64,000 nt of DNA from Arcanobacterium ihumii (lineage in GTDB: Bacteria > Actinomycetota > Actinomycetes > Actinomycetales > Actinomycetaceae), in assembly GCF_900604515.1 (NCBI RefSeq), contig NZ_UWOS01000001.1, positions 868,001 to 932,000 on the forward strand, in the 5' to 3' direction. The first letter of the stretch is position 1, and every line of letters begins with the position of its first letter. Position numbers and translations under genes: made by a program. The notes beneath the pieces were generated by a model. That model had not been told where the DNA came from. It did not search any database and worked only from the letters and a program-made list of their open reading frames with translations. Shown here piece by piece: positions 45,292 to 52,773 of the stretch.

Positions 45292-46644
45292 ATGGGGTTC
45301 TTATGGGAAGTAGGATCTGGCTGGGTTTATGTGTGCTGGATCGTAGTATTCCTTTTACAAATGCTCGTTGCCGAAATAAATCGACGTTGGATATGGACGG
45401 CATTCGCACTTTGGACGGTTGGTGGAATTCTGATTACACCGTATGTGATCGTCCACGGTGTTCCAATGGTTGGTTGGTTTCCATTTGGGAAATTCGTCAT
45501 TATGGTTGCCACCGCAACGATGACGGCGTTCTTGCTGGCTTGGGGGAAACGGAACCCTACGAAGGCTCACAGGTACGCAATCTGGCTGGGAGTGGCACTG
45601 TGGATAGGATTGGCGGTGAACATCACCGAAGCCAATATCCGTGATATCACGATTTTCTTTGAAGCGGATAAATACCAGGCCTGCGCAGCTAGCGCACAGT
45701 GTTTGAAAGATATCGACGCCGCACGTTCGATTTCAATGATTGCAGGACTTCCAGAAACTCGTGGTGTTAGTGCTGCGGTTATGTCTGATGGATGGTATGA
45801 AGCTGTTGCTGCTAACTTTGCAGTCAAGGGAATCGGTATTGATCCAGCAACTGGTTTCCGAACAATCGGTGGCTACTGGAACTTGCTAACTGCTGCTGCA
45901 GGTTTCTTGAATATCGCTACCATTACCGGACTTGGAAAAATTTATATTACTTCCCCAGGAAAGGCGAAGATTCGTGGACTTATCTGGGTTGATATGGCGT
46001 GGCCGTGGGTTATTGCCTATGATCTCTGGAATCATGCATTCCTTTATAACGCACTAGCTGATTACACTTGGTACTGTACGCTTGCATTGCTGCTTGCTTG
46101 TACAGTTCCAGCATTTACTTGGGCAAAGGGCCAATGGATTTGGTTCCGCTGCTTTACCCTCATGTTCTGGATTGCTGCGAATAACATCCTCCCAGAGCTC
46201 CTCGTTCAGCCAAGCGTGATGACGAACTACTCAACGATGAACCCAGTGGCAAATATTGTTTGTGCTTGGGCGGCATTCTTGTTCAATATCTGGCTCTTTG
46301 TGTACTGGCTCATGAAGATCATGAAGTTCCATCGCAACCCGCTTACAAACTGCCTCTTCTTCGAATTGGGTGCGTTCCGTCGCGTCATGAAGCTTCATGC
46401 CGATGATCGCGATAAATATTTCGTAACTGACATGATCAAGGAGACTCCAGCTGAGCTCGGCTTCGAGCCAAAGAGCACTACGCCGTCTGTTAATGGATTT
46501 GTAGGATGGATGCCTTGGTGGAAGCAAGATAAGCGTTATCCTAAGCTAAGAACCCCGTTATCTGCAGATCCGAAACTTGTAGAAAAGGGAATTTTCTCTG
46601 ATCCTAAATGGGATGTTGGGAAAGCGCGATTGGAAAACTTTTAA
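45292..46644 (+). CDS. Divergent second DUF5692-like membrane protein
   Basis: 450 residues, longer than its 335-residue neighbour. Shared signatures: IGGYWNLLTAAAGFLN (about 191-206), IAYDLWNHAFLYNALADYTW (about 240-259), CTVPAFTWAKGQWIWFR. It has an insertion after helix 4 (about residues 125-190, with two Cys and a soluble look) and a longer C-terminal tail. The ATG is preceded by GGAGGAAG. Paralogy to the gene at 43019 is visible by eye; function unknown. Confidence 0.68.
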   Translation: MGFLWEVGSGWVYVCWIVVFLLQMLVAEINRRWIWTAFALWTVGGILITPYVIVHGVPMVGWFPFGKFVIMVATATMTAFLLAWGKRNPTKAHRYAIWLGVALWIGLAVNITEANIRDITIFFEADKYQACAASAQCLKDIDAARSISMIAGLPETRGVSAAVMSDGWYEAVAANFAVKGIGIDPATGFRTIGGYWNLLTAAAGFLNIATITGLGKIYITSPGKAKIRGLIWVDMAWPWVIAYDLWNHAFLYNALADYTWYCTLALLLACTVPAFTWAKGQWIWFRCFTLMFWIAANNILPELLVQPSVMTNYSTMNPVANIVCAWAAFLFNIWLFVYWLMKIMKFHRNPLTNCLFFELGAFRRVMKLHADDRDKYFVTDMIKETPAELGFEPKSTTPSVNGFVGWMPWWKQDKRYPKLRTPLSADPKLVEKGIFSDPKWDVGKARLENF

Positions 46645-46698
46645 TTCTACAAGAGGAAGTTTCGCGGAGGATATTCTTCCAAAGACCACAAACTAACG

Positions 46699-46728
46699 GT
46701 GGGCTACCAATATCAATTGGTAGCCCAC
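46699..46728. terminator. Hairpin between convergent DUF5692-like and CAMP-factor genes
   Basis: Perfect 13-bp stem (46699-46711 with 46716-46728), loop ATCA, between genes reading toward each other. Confidence 0.65.
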
Positions 46729-46757
46729 GACATTACTTAGACGAAAGTAAGTTTGTT

Positions 46758-47549
46758 TTACTTGTTTGGAGCAGCCATAGCCTTTGCATAAGCGGCGTTT
46801 AAGGTAGCAACTTCATCGCGAACATTTTGAACGGTTGAAGCTGGGTTTAGTGAAACTCCTACTGCATGGGTGATGGCTTTATTGAGCTCGCTGTAGACCG
46901 CATAACCTTTCTTTCCAAGGATGTTCTTGTCTCGGTTAATACGGGTCTGCCAAATATCTTTGCGGAGCTCGTGCTTGACGTAAACGGTTGCAACGTCACC
47001 TGGAGTAAGGTCTGGGTAGGTACTTACCCGAGCCAAGGTGTCGGTAAGGTTCTTCTCCGACTCCTTGAGCTGATCCTCGGTAGCGGTCAAATTAATAACG
47101 CGAAGAACAGCCTTCGTCACTGCAAATCCAACTTCAACGTGAGCTGCTTGAACCTTGTTCTGAAGGGTGTTTACCGAGGTATCAATGGTGATGCCGATTT
47201 GGGTAATAAGTGTGATTCGTTCGAAAACTGCTGGATGGAAAGCAGCAAAGTCACCAGAGATGATTGCTTCAACTTCCTTACGAAGTTCTGCTGCTGTTTT
47301 GACAAGATCCAAGATTTCTTTGCTCCAATTTGCTTTTGGAACATCTTTGTTAGCTTCCTGGATCTTGTTCATTGCGGCATCGAGCTCTGCTAACTTCTCT
47401 TTTGCCATCGCTGTTTCGGTGCTGTTATAGGTGGAGACAGCTGAGGTGGCAGCTGCGTCCGGAGTGGAATCCTGTTGAATTAATCCAACACCCACGGTTG
47501 GCATCATCAATGAAGTGGCGAGAGCCAATGATACGCCGGGATTCTTCAT
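46758..47549 (-). CDS. CAMP-factor family pore-forming toxin
   Basis: 263 residues with a signal peptide (about 1-25) and the co-hemolysin fold of Streptococcus agalactiae and Cutibacterium CAMP factors. The strongest match is the C-terminal part: YPDLTPGDVATVYVKHEL, IWQTRINRDKNILGKKGYAV, and LNKAITHAVGVSLNPASTV, which follow the family almost residue for residue; the middle has NKVQAAHVEVGFAVTKAVLR. These secreted proteins oligomerise in sphingomyelinase-treated membranes and bind Fc in some species. GAGGAGACTAAG precedes the ATG. A virulence-type gene in an otherwise housekeeping region. Confidence 0.93.
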   Translation of the reverse strand: MKNPGVSLALATSLMMPTVGVGLIQQDSTPDAAATSAVSTYNSTETAMAKEKLAELDAAMNKIQEANKDVPKANWSKEILDLVKTAAELRKEVEAIISGDFAAFHPAVFERITLITQIGITIDTSVNTLQNKVQAAHVEVGFAVTKAVLRVINLTATEDQLKESEKNLTDTLARVSTYPDLTPGDVATVYVKHELRKDIWQTRINRDKNILGKKGYAVYSELNKAITHAVGVSLNPASTVQNVRDEVATLNAAYAKAMAAPNK

Positions 47550-47723
47550 CTTAGTCTCCTCAAATATTTGAATTTAGTTAGTACGAGATGTACTAACTAA
47601 TGTGAGTGTATGTCCGATTGGTTGGAATTTGAAGAAAGAGAGCAATTGTCCACTATTTAATACATTTTACCTTTCAAGTATTGAGTGGGTTTATATGGAG
47701 TTTTCCGCTATATGAAAAAGAAA

Positions 47724-47760
47724 GGTTGTGGAGCCCCTCTTTTTCAGGGGCTCCACAACC
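47724..47760 (-). terminator. Rho-independent terminator
   Basis: Perfect 15-bp stem (47724-47738 with 47746-47760), 7-nt loop; on the minus strand followed by TTTCTTTTTC. It serves the gene ending at 47840 and lies in the 290-bp gap before the CAMP-factor gene, in which I see no other gene. Confidence 0.85.
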
Positions 47761-47839
47761 TATTCTTTATTGAAAGTGCTTGTCTTAAGGGTTACACTAA
47801 TAAGTTAGGTCTCCCTCAGAAGGATTCAAGACAATTCAA

Positions 47840-48709
47840 TTACTCAGTAGCCTTACTTGCTTCTTTTTCAATTTTCTCGACATCTTGATCAAGACCGGTA
47901 GAAAGTTGAGCGTCATCTTCGAATTCTTTGTTTTCTTTTGTAGCAGGGGTTTCGTTGCCTGCTCCTGACGCAGAATCTGTTACAGCTCCTGACGTTGCAC
48001 GATTGGCTGCATGCTTTGCTTTGGTAGCACCTTCAGCAACTTTCTGCTTCAACCCTTCAGCGGCATCCGCAACCGAGTCGCGTAGCGTCGGCCCATCTGA
48101 AGAAACTGCAACGTCTTCCCAATAAGCTTCTGCCCATGGATCTTCGACTGGCTGGCTACGCTTCCAGAAATAATATCCAACAGATGCAACTGAGCCAACT
48201 ACCAACGTGGTGATAAAGCACTTCTTGCGCTTAGCCTTACGCTTTTGCTTCTTCTGAGTCTTTAGTAGTTCTTTTTGAGCTTTCATAGCTTCTTTCTTAG
48301 CCGATTCTGCTGCAATCCGAGCTTTCTTCTTAAGTTCTTCGGAGTTGGCTTTAACATCGTCTAAGGTCGCACTCGCTGCACCAACAACCATAGGAATGTA
48401 CTCAGAACGCACCTTGTCCGATGCATCCTCAACATATGGACGAATCTTGTCTGCGGCGTCTTCTACGTATGGACGTGCCTTATTTGCAGCATCGTGAGCG
48501 GCGTCGTTAACGCGCTGTGCGGTTTCTTGAGCTACCGGTGCGAGGCGCTTTCCGGCGTCTTCAATACGTGGACCAGCCCAAGCGCGGAACTTACGGCTTG
48601 CCTCTTTTGCGTCGTCAAGAAGATCGGAAACAACTTCTTGGGTTGCGTCCTTAACCTCAAGCACGTCGCGCTTTGCTTTCTTCTTATTCTTGCAATGGAT
48701 AATCGACAT
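47840..48709 (-). CDS. Membrane protein with apolipoprotein-like amphipathic repeats
   Basis: About 289 residues from the ATG at 48707-48709, which has GGAGGTGG four bases upstream; an in-frame ATG at 48799 lacks one. The first 140 residues are a long charged alpha-helical stretch with short tandem repeats (KARPYVEDAADK, KIRPYVEDASDK), then a very basic segment (KKQKRKAKRKK), one membrane helix (about 165-185: FITTLVVGSVASVGYYFW), the motif RSQPVEDPWAEAYWED, and a Ser/Ala/Glu-rich tail. It sits before ppiA, where mycobacteria have Rv0008c. Function unknown. Confidence 0.7.
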   Translation of the reverse strand: MSIIHCKNKKKAKRDVLEVKDATQEVVSDLLDDAKEASRKFRAWAGPRIEDAGKRLAPVAQETAQRVNDAAHDAANKARPYVEDAADKIRPYVEDASDKVRSEYIPMVVGAASATLDDVKANSEELKKKARIAAESAKKEAMKAQKELLKTQKKQKRKAKRKKCFITTLVVGSVASVGYYFWKRSQPVEDPWAEAYWEDVAVSSDGPTLRDSVADAAEGLKQKVAEGATKAKHAANRATSGAVTDSASGAGNETPATKENKEFEDDAQLSTGLDQDVEKIEKEASKATE

Positions 48710-48924
48710 ACTGCCACCTCCAGGCATCTCGGACGACTCCGGAGAGGAGACGTCGTGTCGAATGATCAAACCGAACCGATGATCGATATAGTCAATCATT
48801 ACATTTAATAGTCATTCTTTCAGGAAAGTTTACATGTTGCAGATAAATTAAGCTCATAGCAAGGACTTTCCACAGAAAATGATTGAATTCTTGCTCTGTG
48901 CCATGGGTATGTGAAAATAGAGAT

Positions 48925-49446
48925 ATGAAAGCAACACTACATACAAACATGGGCGATATTGCCGTTGACCTTTACCCAGAATACGCACCAGAAACGGTTG
49001 CAAACTTCACCGAACTAGCAACCGGAAAGCGTGAATGGGCAGATCCTCGTACCGGCGAACGTGTGTCACATCCGCTCTACGACGGCGTAATCTTCCACCG
49101 TGTTATTGACGGTTTCATGATTCAGGGTGGGGATCCGCTTGGCACAGGTACCGGTGGTCCGGGATACACCTTCGACGATGAAATCTCTTCTGAAGTAAAC
49201 TTTACCGAACCATACATGCTTGCAATGGCTAACGCTGGAACTCGCATGGGGCGTGGAACTAACGGTTCGCAGTTCTTCATCACTGTTGCGCCAACTACTT
49301 GGTTGCAGGGTAAACACACTATTTTCGGTAAGGTTGTAGATGCTGATTCCCAAGCAGTTGTGGACAAGATTGCCACCACTCCAACCGGAGCAATGGATCG
49401 TCCAGTAGAAGACGTCGTGATCGAAAGTATCACCGTAACCGAGTGA
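48925..49446 (+). CDS. ppiA: Peptidyl-prolyl cis-trans isomerase (cyclophilin type)
   Basis: 173 residues from the ATG at 48925; the frame is open back to a TTG at 48883, but the family starts MKATLHTNMGDI. Cyclophilin active-site motifs: VIFHRVIDGFMIQGGDP (catalytic Arg in FHR) and GTNGSQFFIT, AMANAG and KHTIFGKV. Cytosolic, without a signal peptide. The ribosome binding site is weak, so the mRNA could be leaderless or nearly so. In its usual place near crgA. Confidence 0.95.
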   Translation: MKATLHTNMGDIAVDLYPEYAPETVANFTELATGKREWADPRTGERVSHPLYDGVIFHRVIDGFMIQGGDPLGTGTGGPGYTFDDEISSEVNFTEPYMLAMANAGTRMGRGTNGSQFFITVAPTTWLQGKHTIFGKVVDADSQAVVDKIATTPTGAMDRPVEDVVIESITVTE

Positions 49447-49468
49447 CCTTTAGGTTATAGTTTCAACT

Positions 49469-50098
49469 ATGACGAATTTTTCGGACGCCACATCTAGCAA
49501 CTTTACTCCTCGCGAACCTAACGCAGGACGTATACATCAGATGTGGCGTTCCTCGTCTCACCCCATTACCACCGTATTAATCGTAATTTGTGTACTGTTT
49601 GCGGTGATCGACTTTGTTTTCCCAGAATTCGGATACGCACTACTTTTCTTTCCCCCACTTGCGGGCGTTGAGCCCTATCGTTTCTTAACTTCCGCATTCC
49701 TGCATTCGGGTGTTTTTCACCTTCTTTTTAATATGTATGCCCTGTGGTTGCTTGGCTTGGCGCTTGAAGTAACCCTTGGTAAGTGGCGTTATCTTGGTCT
49801 TTTCCTCTTTAGTGCGATTGCCGGTAATGCAGCGGTCTACGTTTATGCTTGGCTAACCGGCTATTGGACAATCGCCGCCGTGGGTGCTTCCGGTGCCGTT
49901 TTTGGTCTATTTGGAGCTATGCTGCTCCTTGTCCGAGGCTCGTCGAACTTTCGTGGAATCCTTGTTTTGCTGGGTATCAACCTAGCAATGGGGTTTGTGG
50001 TTCCAAACATCTCCTGGGAATCGCACGTAGGTGGTCTGCTTGGAGGGCTCCTTTTCACTCTAATTTTTTGTTCCGGAAAACTTCCACAGCGTTCGTGA
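49469..50098 (+). CDS. Rhomboid family intramembrane serine protease
   Basis: 209 residues, six hydrophobic helices. HSGVFHLLFNMYALWLLG (about 88-105), catalytic Ser in GASGAVFGLFGA (Ser about 141) and catalytic His in SWESHVGGLLGG (about 189). Cleaves transmembrane proteins within the membrane. Follows the cyclophilin gene by 22 bases; same strand, probably same transcript. Confidence 0.95.
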   Translation: MTNFSDATSSNFTPREPNAGRIHQMWRSSSHPITTVLIVICVLFAVIDFVFPEFGYALLFFPPLAGVEPYRFLTSAFLHSGVFHLLFNMYALWLLGLALEVTLGKWRYLGLFLFSAIAGNAAVYVYAWLTGYWTIAAVGASGAVFGLFGAMLLLVRGSSNFRGILVLLGINLAMGFVVPNISWESHVGGLLGGLLFTLIFCSGKLPQRS

Positions 50099-50115
50099 TA
50101 ACTCACCGCCCGTGT

Positions 50116-50233
50116 TGTGTATAAGGGTTTACCCAAAGCATCGCAAAATTCCCACAAAACCAACAGAAAAGCTCTCTCATCTGCGGAACTACACTGATGT
50201 AATTCTCCACAGGTTAACCACAATTGTGGAAAA
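50116..50233. promoter_or_regulatory. Group of four DnaA-box-like 9-mers
   Basis: TGTGTATAA at 50116-50124 (reverse TTATACACA, fits TTWTNCACA), TTCTCCACA at 50203-50211, TTAACCACA at 50214-50222 and TGTGGAAAA at 50225-50233. The last three each differ by one base from TTATCCACA and are spaced exactly 11 bases, about one helical turn. Binding by DnaA is a prediction only. Confidence 0.45.
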
Positions 50234-50367
50234 CTACATTGATGTAATTTAAGAATGTGTAGTTTTGTGTAGTGAATTCCGTGAAGAATTTTGATTTCCT
50301 CATAGGACAGCTAGAAGCAAAAATAAGGAATAGCAATAAACAGATACAACAAGGGGAACACGAAGGG

Positions 50368-50416
50368 CATATAAAGAAGGAGGGGAAGGCGAAGCCTTCC
50401 CCTCCTTCTTTATATG
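50368..50416. terminator. Strong 23-bp hairpin between rhomboid and crgA
   Basis: Perfect 23-bp stem (50368-50390 with 50394-50416) and GAA loop, G+C-rich top. Located between converging genes; it likely ends both transcripts. Confidence 0.8.
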
Positions 50417-50453
50417 AAAAGAAAAGTGAAAACCTTAAAAGCTTCGTGAAGGT

Positions 50454-50729
50454 TTACTTCCACCCCATCGTCATTAGGAATCCAATCAGCATGAGCCCGA
50501 TTCCGATGAAGAGGTTATAGTTACCATTGCTGAAGAACGGGAAAGGATATCCACCATTTGTTACGTAGGCGGTGACAACAATAATCAGGCCGATGATCGC
50601 AAGTGTAACCATAAGTGGCGCATACCACCGAGGTGAGTGCTGATCGACTTTCTCTACCTTCTTGCTTGAAGTGCGTGCCTTTGTAGCTTCGCGGTCAACG
50701 ACCTTACGGCGCTTCTTTGATTCAGGCAT
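50454..50729 (-). CDS. crgA: Cell division protein CrgA
   Basis: 91 residues: a basic N-terminus MPESKKRRKV, then SPRWYAPLMVTLAIIGLIIV (helix 1), YPFPFFSNGNYNLFIGIGLM (helix 2) and a short tail MTMGWK. CrgA recruits divisome proteins and balances division and elongation in actinobacteria. In its conserved place beside ppiA/rhomboid and the sortase gene. Confidence 0.95.
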   Translation of the reverse strand: MPESKKRRKVVDREATKARTSSKKVEKVDQHSPRWYAPLMVTLAIIGLIIVVTAYVTNGGYPFPFFSNGNYNLFIGIGLMLIGFLMTMGWK

Positions 50730-50890
50730 GACGTTCCTTATCTTCTACGATATTTCCACACTAAGACTATCTATTTCTGCGCCAAAAACGAAATACTTAA
50801 CAAGTTTTCCACCTTTTGATTTTAGCGTTCTTATAAATATGCTCCCAGAGTTTAGAATAGTGGCAGAAGGTGCTGATTGAAAGAGGCTAA

Positions 50891-51802
50891 GTGGGTAGAC
50901 ATTCATCATTCAAGAACAGTGGGATTGACGAACTATTTGACGATTCGCGTAACCAAGTTACACGAGACGGTACAGTTGCATCTTCCCCCGGATATATTGG
51001 CAACGATGCCCAGAGCCTCTCGAGCAATGAACAGGACTCGCCAGAAAAGAAAAAGCGTAAAAAAGGTGGCGGCTGGTTGAGTTGCTTCTTTGGCGTTTTG
51101 GGTGAACTACTCATTACCGTTGGAGTGGTGATCGGTCTGTTCATTGTGTGGCAGATTTGGTGGACGAACGTCGAAGCAACTGCTTCTATCAACAGCGAAG
51201 TGGACAAAATCCACAGCCAATTTGGTGATGTTCCTCAGAAAATTGGCCAACCACAAACTGGTGAGCCACCAATCATCTCCCCAAACAAAACTGAAGGTGC
51301 AACACTCGCCGTTATCCATATTCCGGCATTTGGCTACGATCATGCAACACCAATTAAAGAAGGTGTTTCGAACAAAGTGTTGAATACCGGCGCATTTGGG
51401 CATTATCCAACAACGGCACTTCCAGGAGAAGTTGGAAACTTCTCCACGGCAGTTCACCGTGAAATTTACGGAGCTCGAATGCTTCATGTAGATACCTTGG
51501 AGGAAGGGACTCCAATCGTGGTGGAAACCCCCGATGCTTGGCTGGTTTTCAAGATGGTTAACCATGAACTTGTTGACCCTGCTGATACTTACGTGATTGC
51601 ACCCGATCCTTTTGTGGCTGGTGAAGCTGTGCGAACGGGGAAAGAAATTCCGAATATAAAACCGACCCGTCGTCTTCTTACCATTACAACGTGCCATCCG
51701 CCGATGGTTTCTAACCAACGTTGGATCGTACATGCGGAATTTGATCACTGGGTTAAGCGTTCGGATGGTATGCCACAAGAGCTTATTGATCCAGACCAGT
51801 GA
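50891..51802 (+). CDS. Class E sortase
   Basis: 303 residues, GTG start. A cytoplasmic basic segment, one membrane helix (about 62-90), then the sortase beta-barrel with catalytic His in FSTAVHREIYG (about 187), catalytic Cys in LTITTCHPP (about 268) and Arg in SNQRWIVHAEF. It anchors surface proteins bearing LAxTG-type signals to the wall; class E is typical of actinobacteria. Not next to any visible substrate gene; nothing in the RHS protein C-terminus looks like a sorting signal. Confidence 0.93.
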   Translation: MGRHSSFKNSGIDELFDDSRNQVTRDGTVASSPGYIGNDAQSLSSNEQDSPEKKKRKKGGGWLSCFFGVLGELLITVGVVIGLFIVWQIWWTNVEATASINSEVDKIHSQFGDVPQKIGQPQTGEPPIISPNKTEGATLAVIHIPAFGYDHATPIKEGVSNKVLNTGAFGHYPTTALPGEVGNFSTAVHREIYGARMLHVDTLEEGTPIVVETPDAWLVFKMVNHELVDPADTYVIAPDPFVAGEAVRTGKEIPNIKPTRRLLTITTCHPPMVSNQRWIVHAEFDHWVKRSDGMPQELIDPDQ

Positions 51803-51898
51803 AAAATGATTACGTTCACAACGATGATTGATTCATCTAAGCAACAGACAAATAAATCAGCATTGCAACGTGACTTCAGAAATAGCGAGGAAAAAAAT

Positions 51899-52054
51899 AT
51901 GTATGCAGCACTGTGGCGTAAACTACCTGGACCAACGTGGTTGAAAATCATCGAAGCACTGGTGCTTTTCGTTGCGGTAGTGGCGATTCTTTTCATGTTT
52001 GTATTCCCATGGGTCGTTGAAAATACTAACTTGATTGATAACACGGTGGGATAA
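51899..52054 (+). CDS. Small single-helix membrane protein
   Basis: 51 residues from the ATG at 51899, which has GAGG nine bases upstream; the frame opens back to 51806. MYAALWRKLPGPTWLKIIEA then the helix LVLFVAVVAILFMFVFPWV. Small proteins with this start are found between the sortase and pabA/trpG genes in actinobacteria. Its stop overlaps the next gene start (TAATG), so it is translationally coupled. Function unknown. Confidence 0.75.
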   Translation: MYAALWRKLPGPTWLKIIEALVLFVAVVAILFMFVFPWVVENTNLIDNTVG

Positions 52055-52635
52055 TGGCAAGAATTCTGGTTGTCGATAACTATGATTCTTTCGTTTATAC
52101 GCTCGTTGATTACTTGCGGCAGCTAGGTGCGGATGTCGATGTAGTAAGAAATGACGCGGTGGATCTTTCGGACGTTGTTTTGTATGACGGCGTCTTAATC
52201 TCTCCGGGACCGGGGATGCCAGCTGATGCCGGGATGTCACCAGAAGTGATTCGACTCTGCGGTGAAAAAGAAATACCTATGCTCGGCGTCTGCCTAGGAC
52301 ACCAGGCGCTCGCGGAAGTTTTCGGTGGAGTAGTTTCGCACGCTCCCGAACTGATGCACGGAAAAGTATCGCAGATCGTCCATAGTGATTCTGTACTAAT
52401 GGACGGCCTAGATAATCCACTTACGGTTACGCGCTACCACTCGCTAGCTGTAGAGCCTGAATCATTACCTGAGGAATTGATAGCGACTGCTCATACTACC
52501 AATGGAATCATCATGGCATTGAAGCATCGTTCAAAGCCGCTCTTCGGCGTTCAATTCCACCCTGAATCAGTGCTGACTCAAGGTGGATTAGAGATGCTTA
52601 AGAGCTGGTTTAACATCGCCAAGACCAACGCTTAG
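52054..52635 (+). CDS. Anthranilate/para-aminobenzoate synthase glutamine amidotransferase subunit
   Basis: 193-residue class I glutamine amidotransferase. VDNYDSFVYTLVDYL at the start, SPGPGMPADAG (oxyanion region), catalytic Cys in GVCLGHQALAEVFGG (about 79), and the His-Glu pair in GVQFHPESVLTQ (about 169). It supplies ammonia to chorismate for tryptophan or folate; position next to the pknB operon matches mycobacterial trpG/pabA. Which pathway cannot be told without the partner. Confidence 0.93.
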   Translation: MARILVVDNYDSFVYTLVDYLRQLGADVDVVRNDAVDLSDVVLYDGVLISPGPGMPADAGMSPEVIRLCGEKEIPMLGVCLGHQALAEVFGGVVSHAPELMHGKVSQIVHSDSVLMDGLDNPLTVTRYHSLAVEPESLPEELIATAHTTNGIIMALKHRSKPLFGVQFHPESVLTQGGLEMLKSWFNIAKTNA

Positions 52636-52693
52636 TTGCTGATTTTAATTCAGCGATCCCTTGCCGTAAAAGTTAGATATTACATTCCTAAAC

Positions 52694-52753
52694 TATAGGT
52701 GGGGAGCTCAACTCTGGGATTGTATCGCCAATGAGTTGAGCTCCCCACCTATA
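52694..52753. terminator. Hairpin between convergent pabA/trpG and pknB
   Basis: Perfect 20-bp stem (52694-52713 with 52734-52753), 20-nt loop, located between genes reading toward each other. Confidence 0.75.
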
Positions 52754-52773
52754 TAAGAGATCTCAGATAACAG

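Larger units (their letters stand above)
50099..50453. other. 355-bp convergent rhomboid-crgA region
   Basis: No gene. Left part holds a group of DnaA-box-like sites and two near-identical 18-bp direct repeats (50187-50204 and 50232-50249). The right part holds a 23-bp-stem hairpin. A+T-rich between. Confidence 0.7.

Noticed and set aside
42876..47760. Search for a tRNA-Ala 3'-end duplication that would mark an integrated element
   Set aside because: I found no second copy of the T-arm/acceptor sequence in the segment, and no integrase gene, so an attachment site is not supported.
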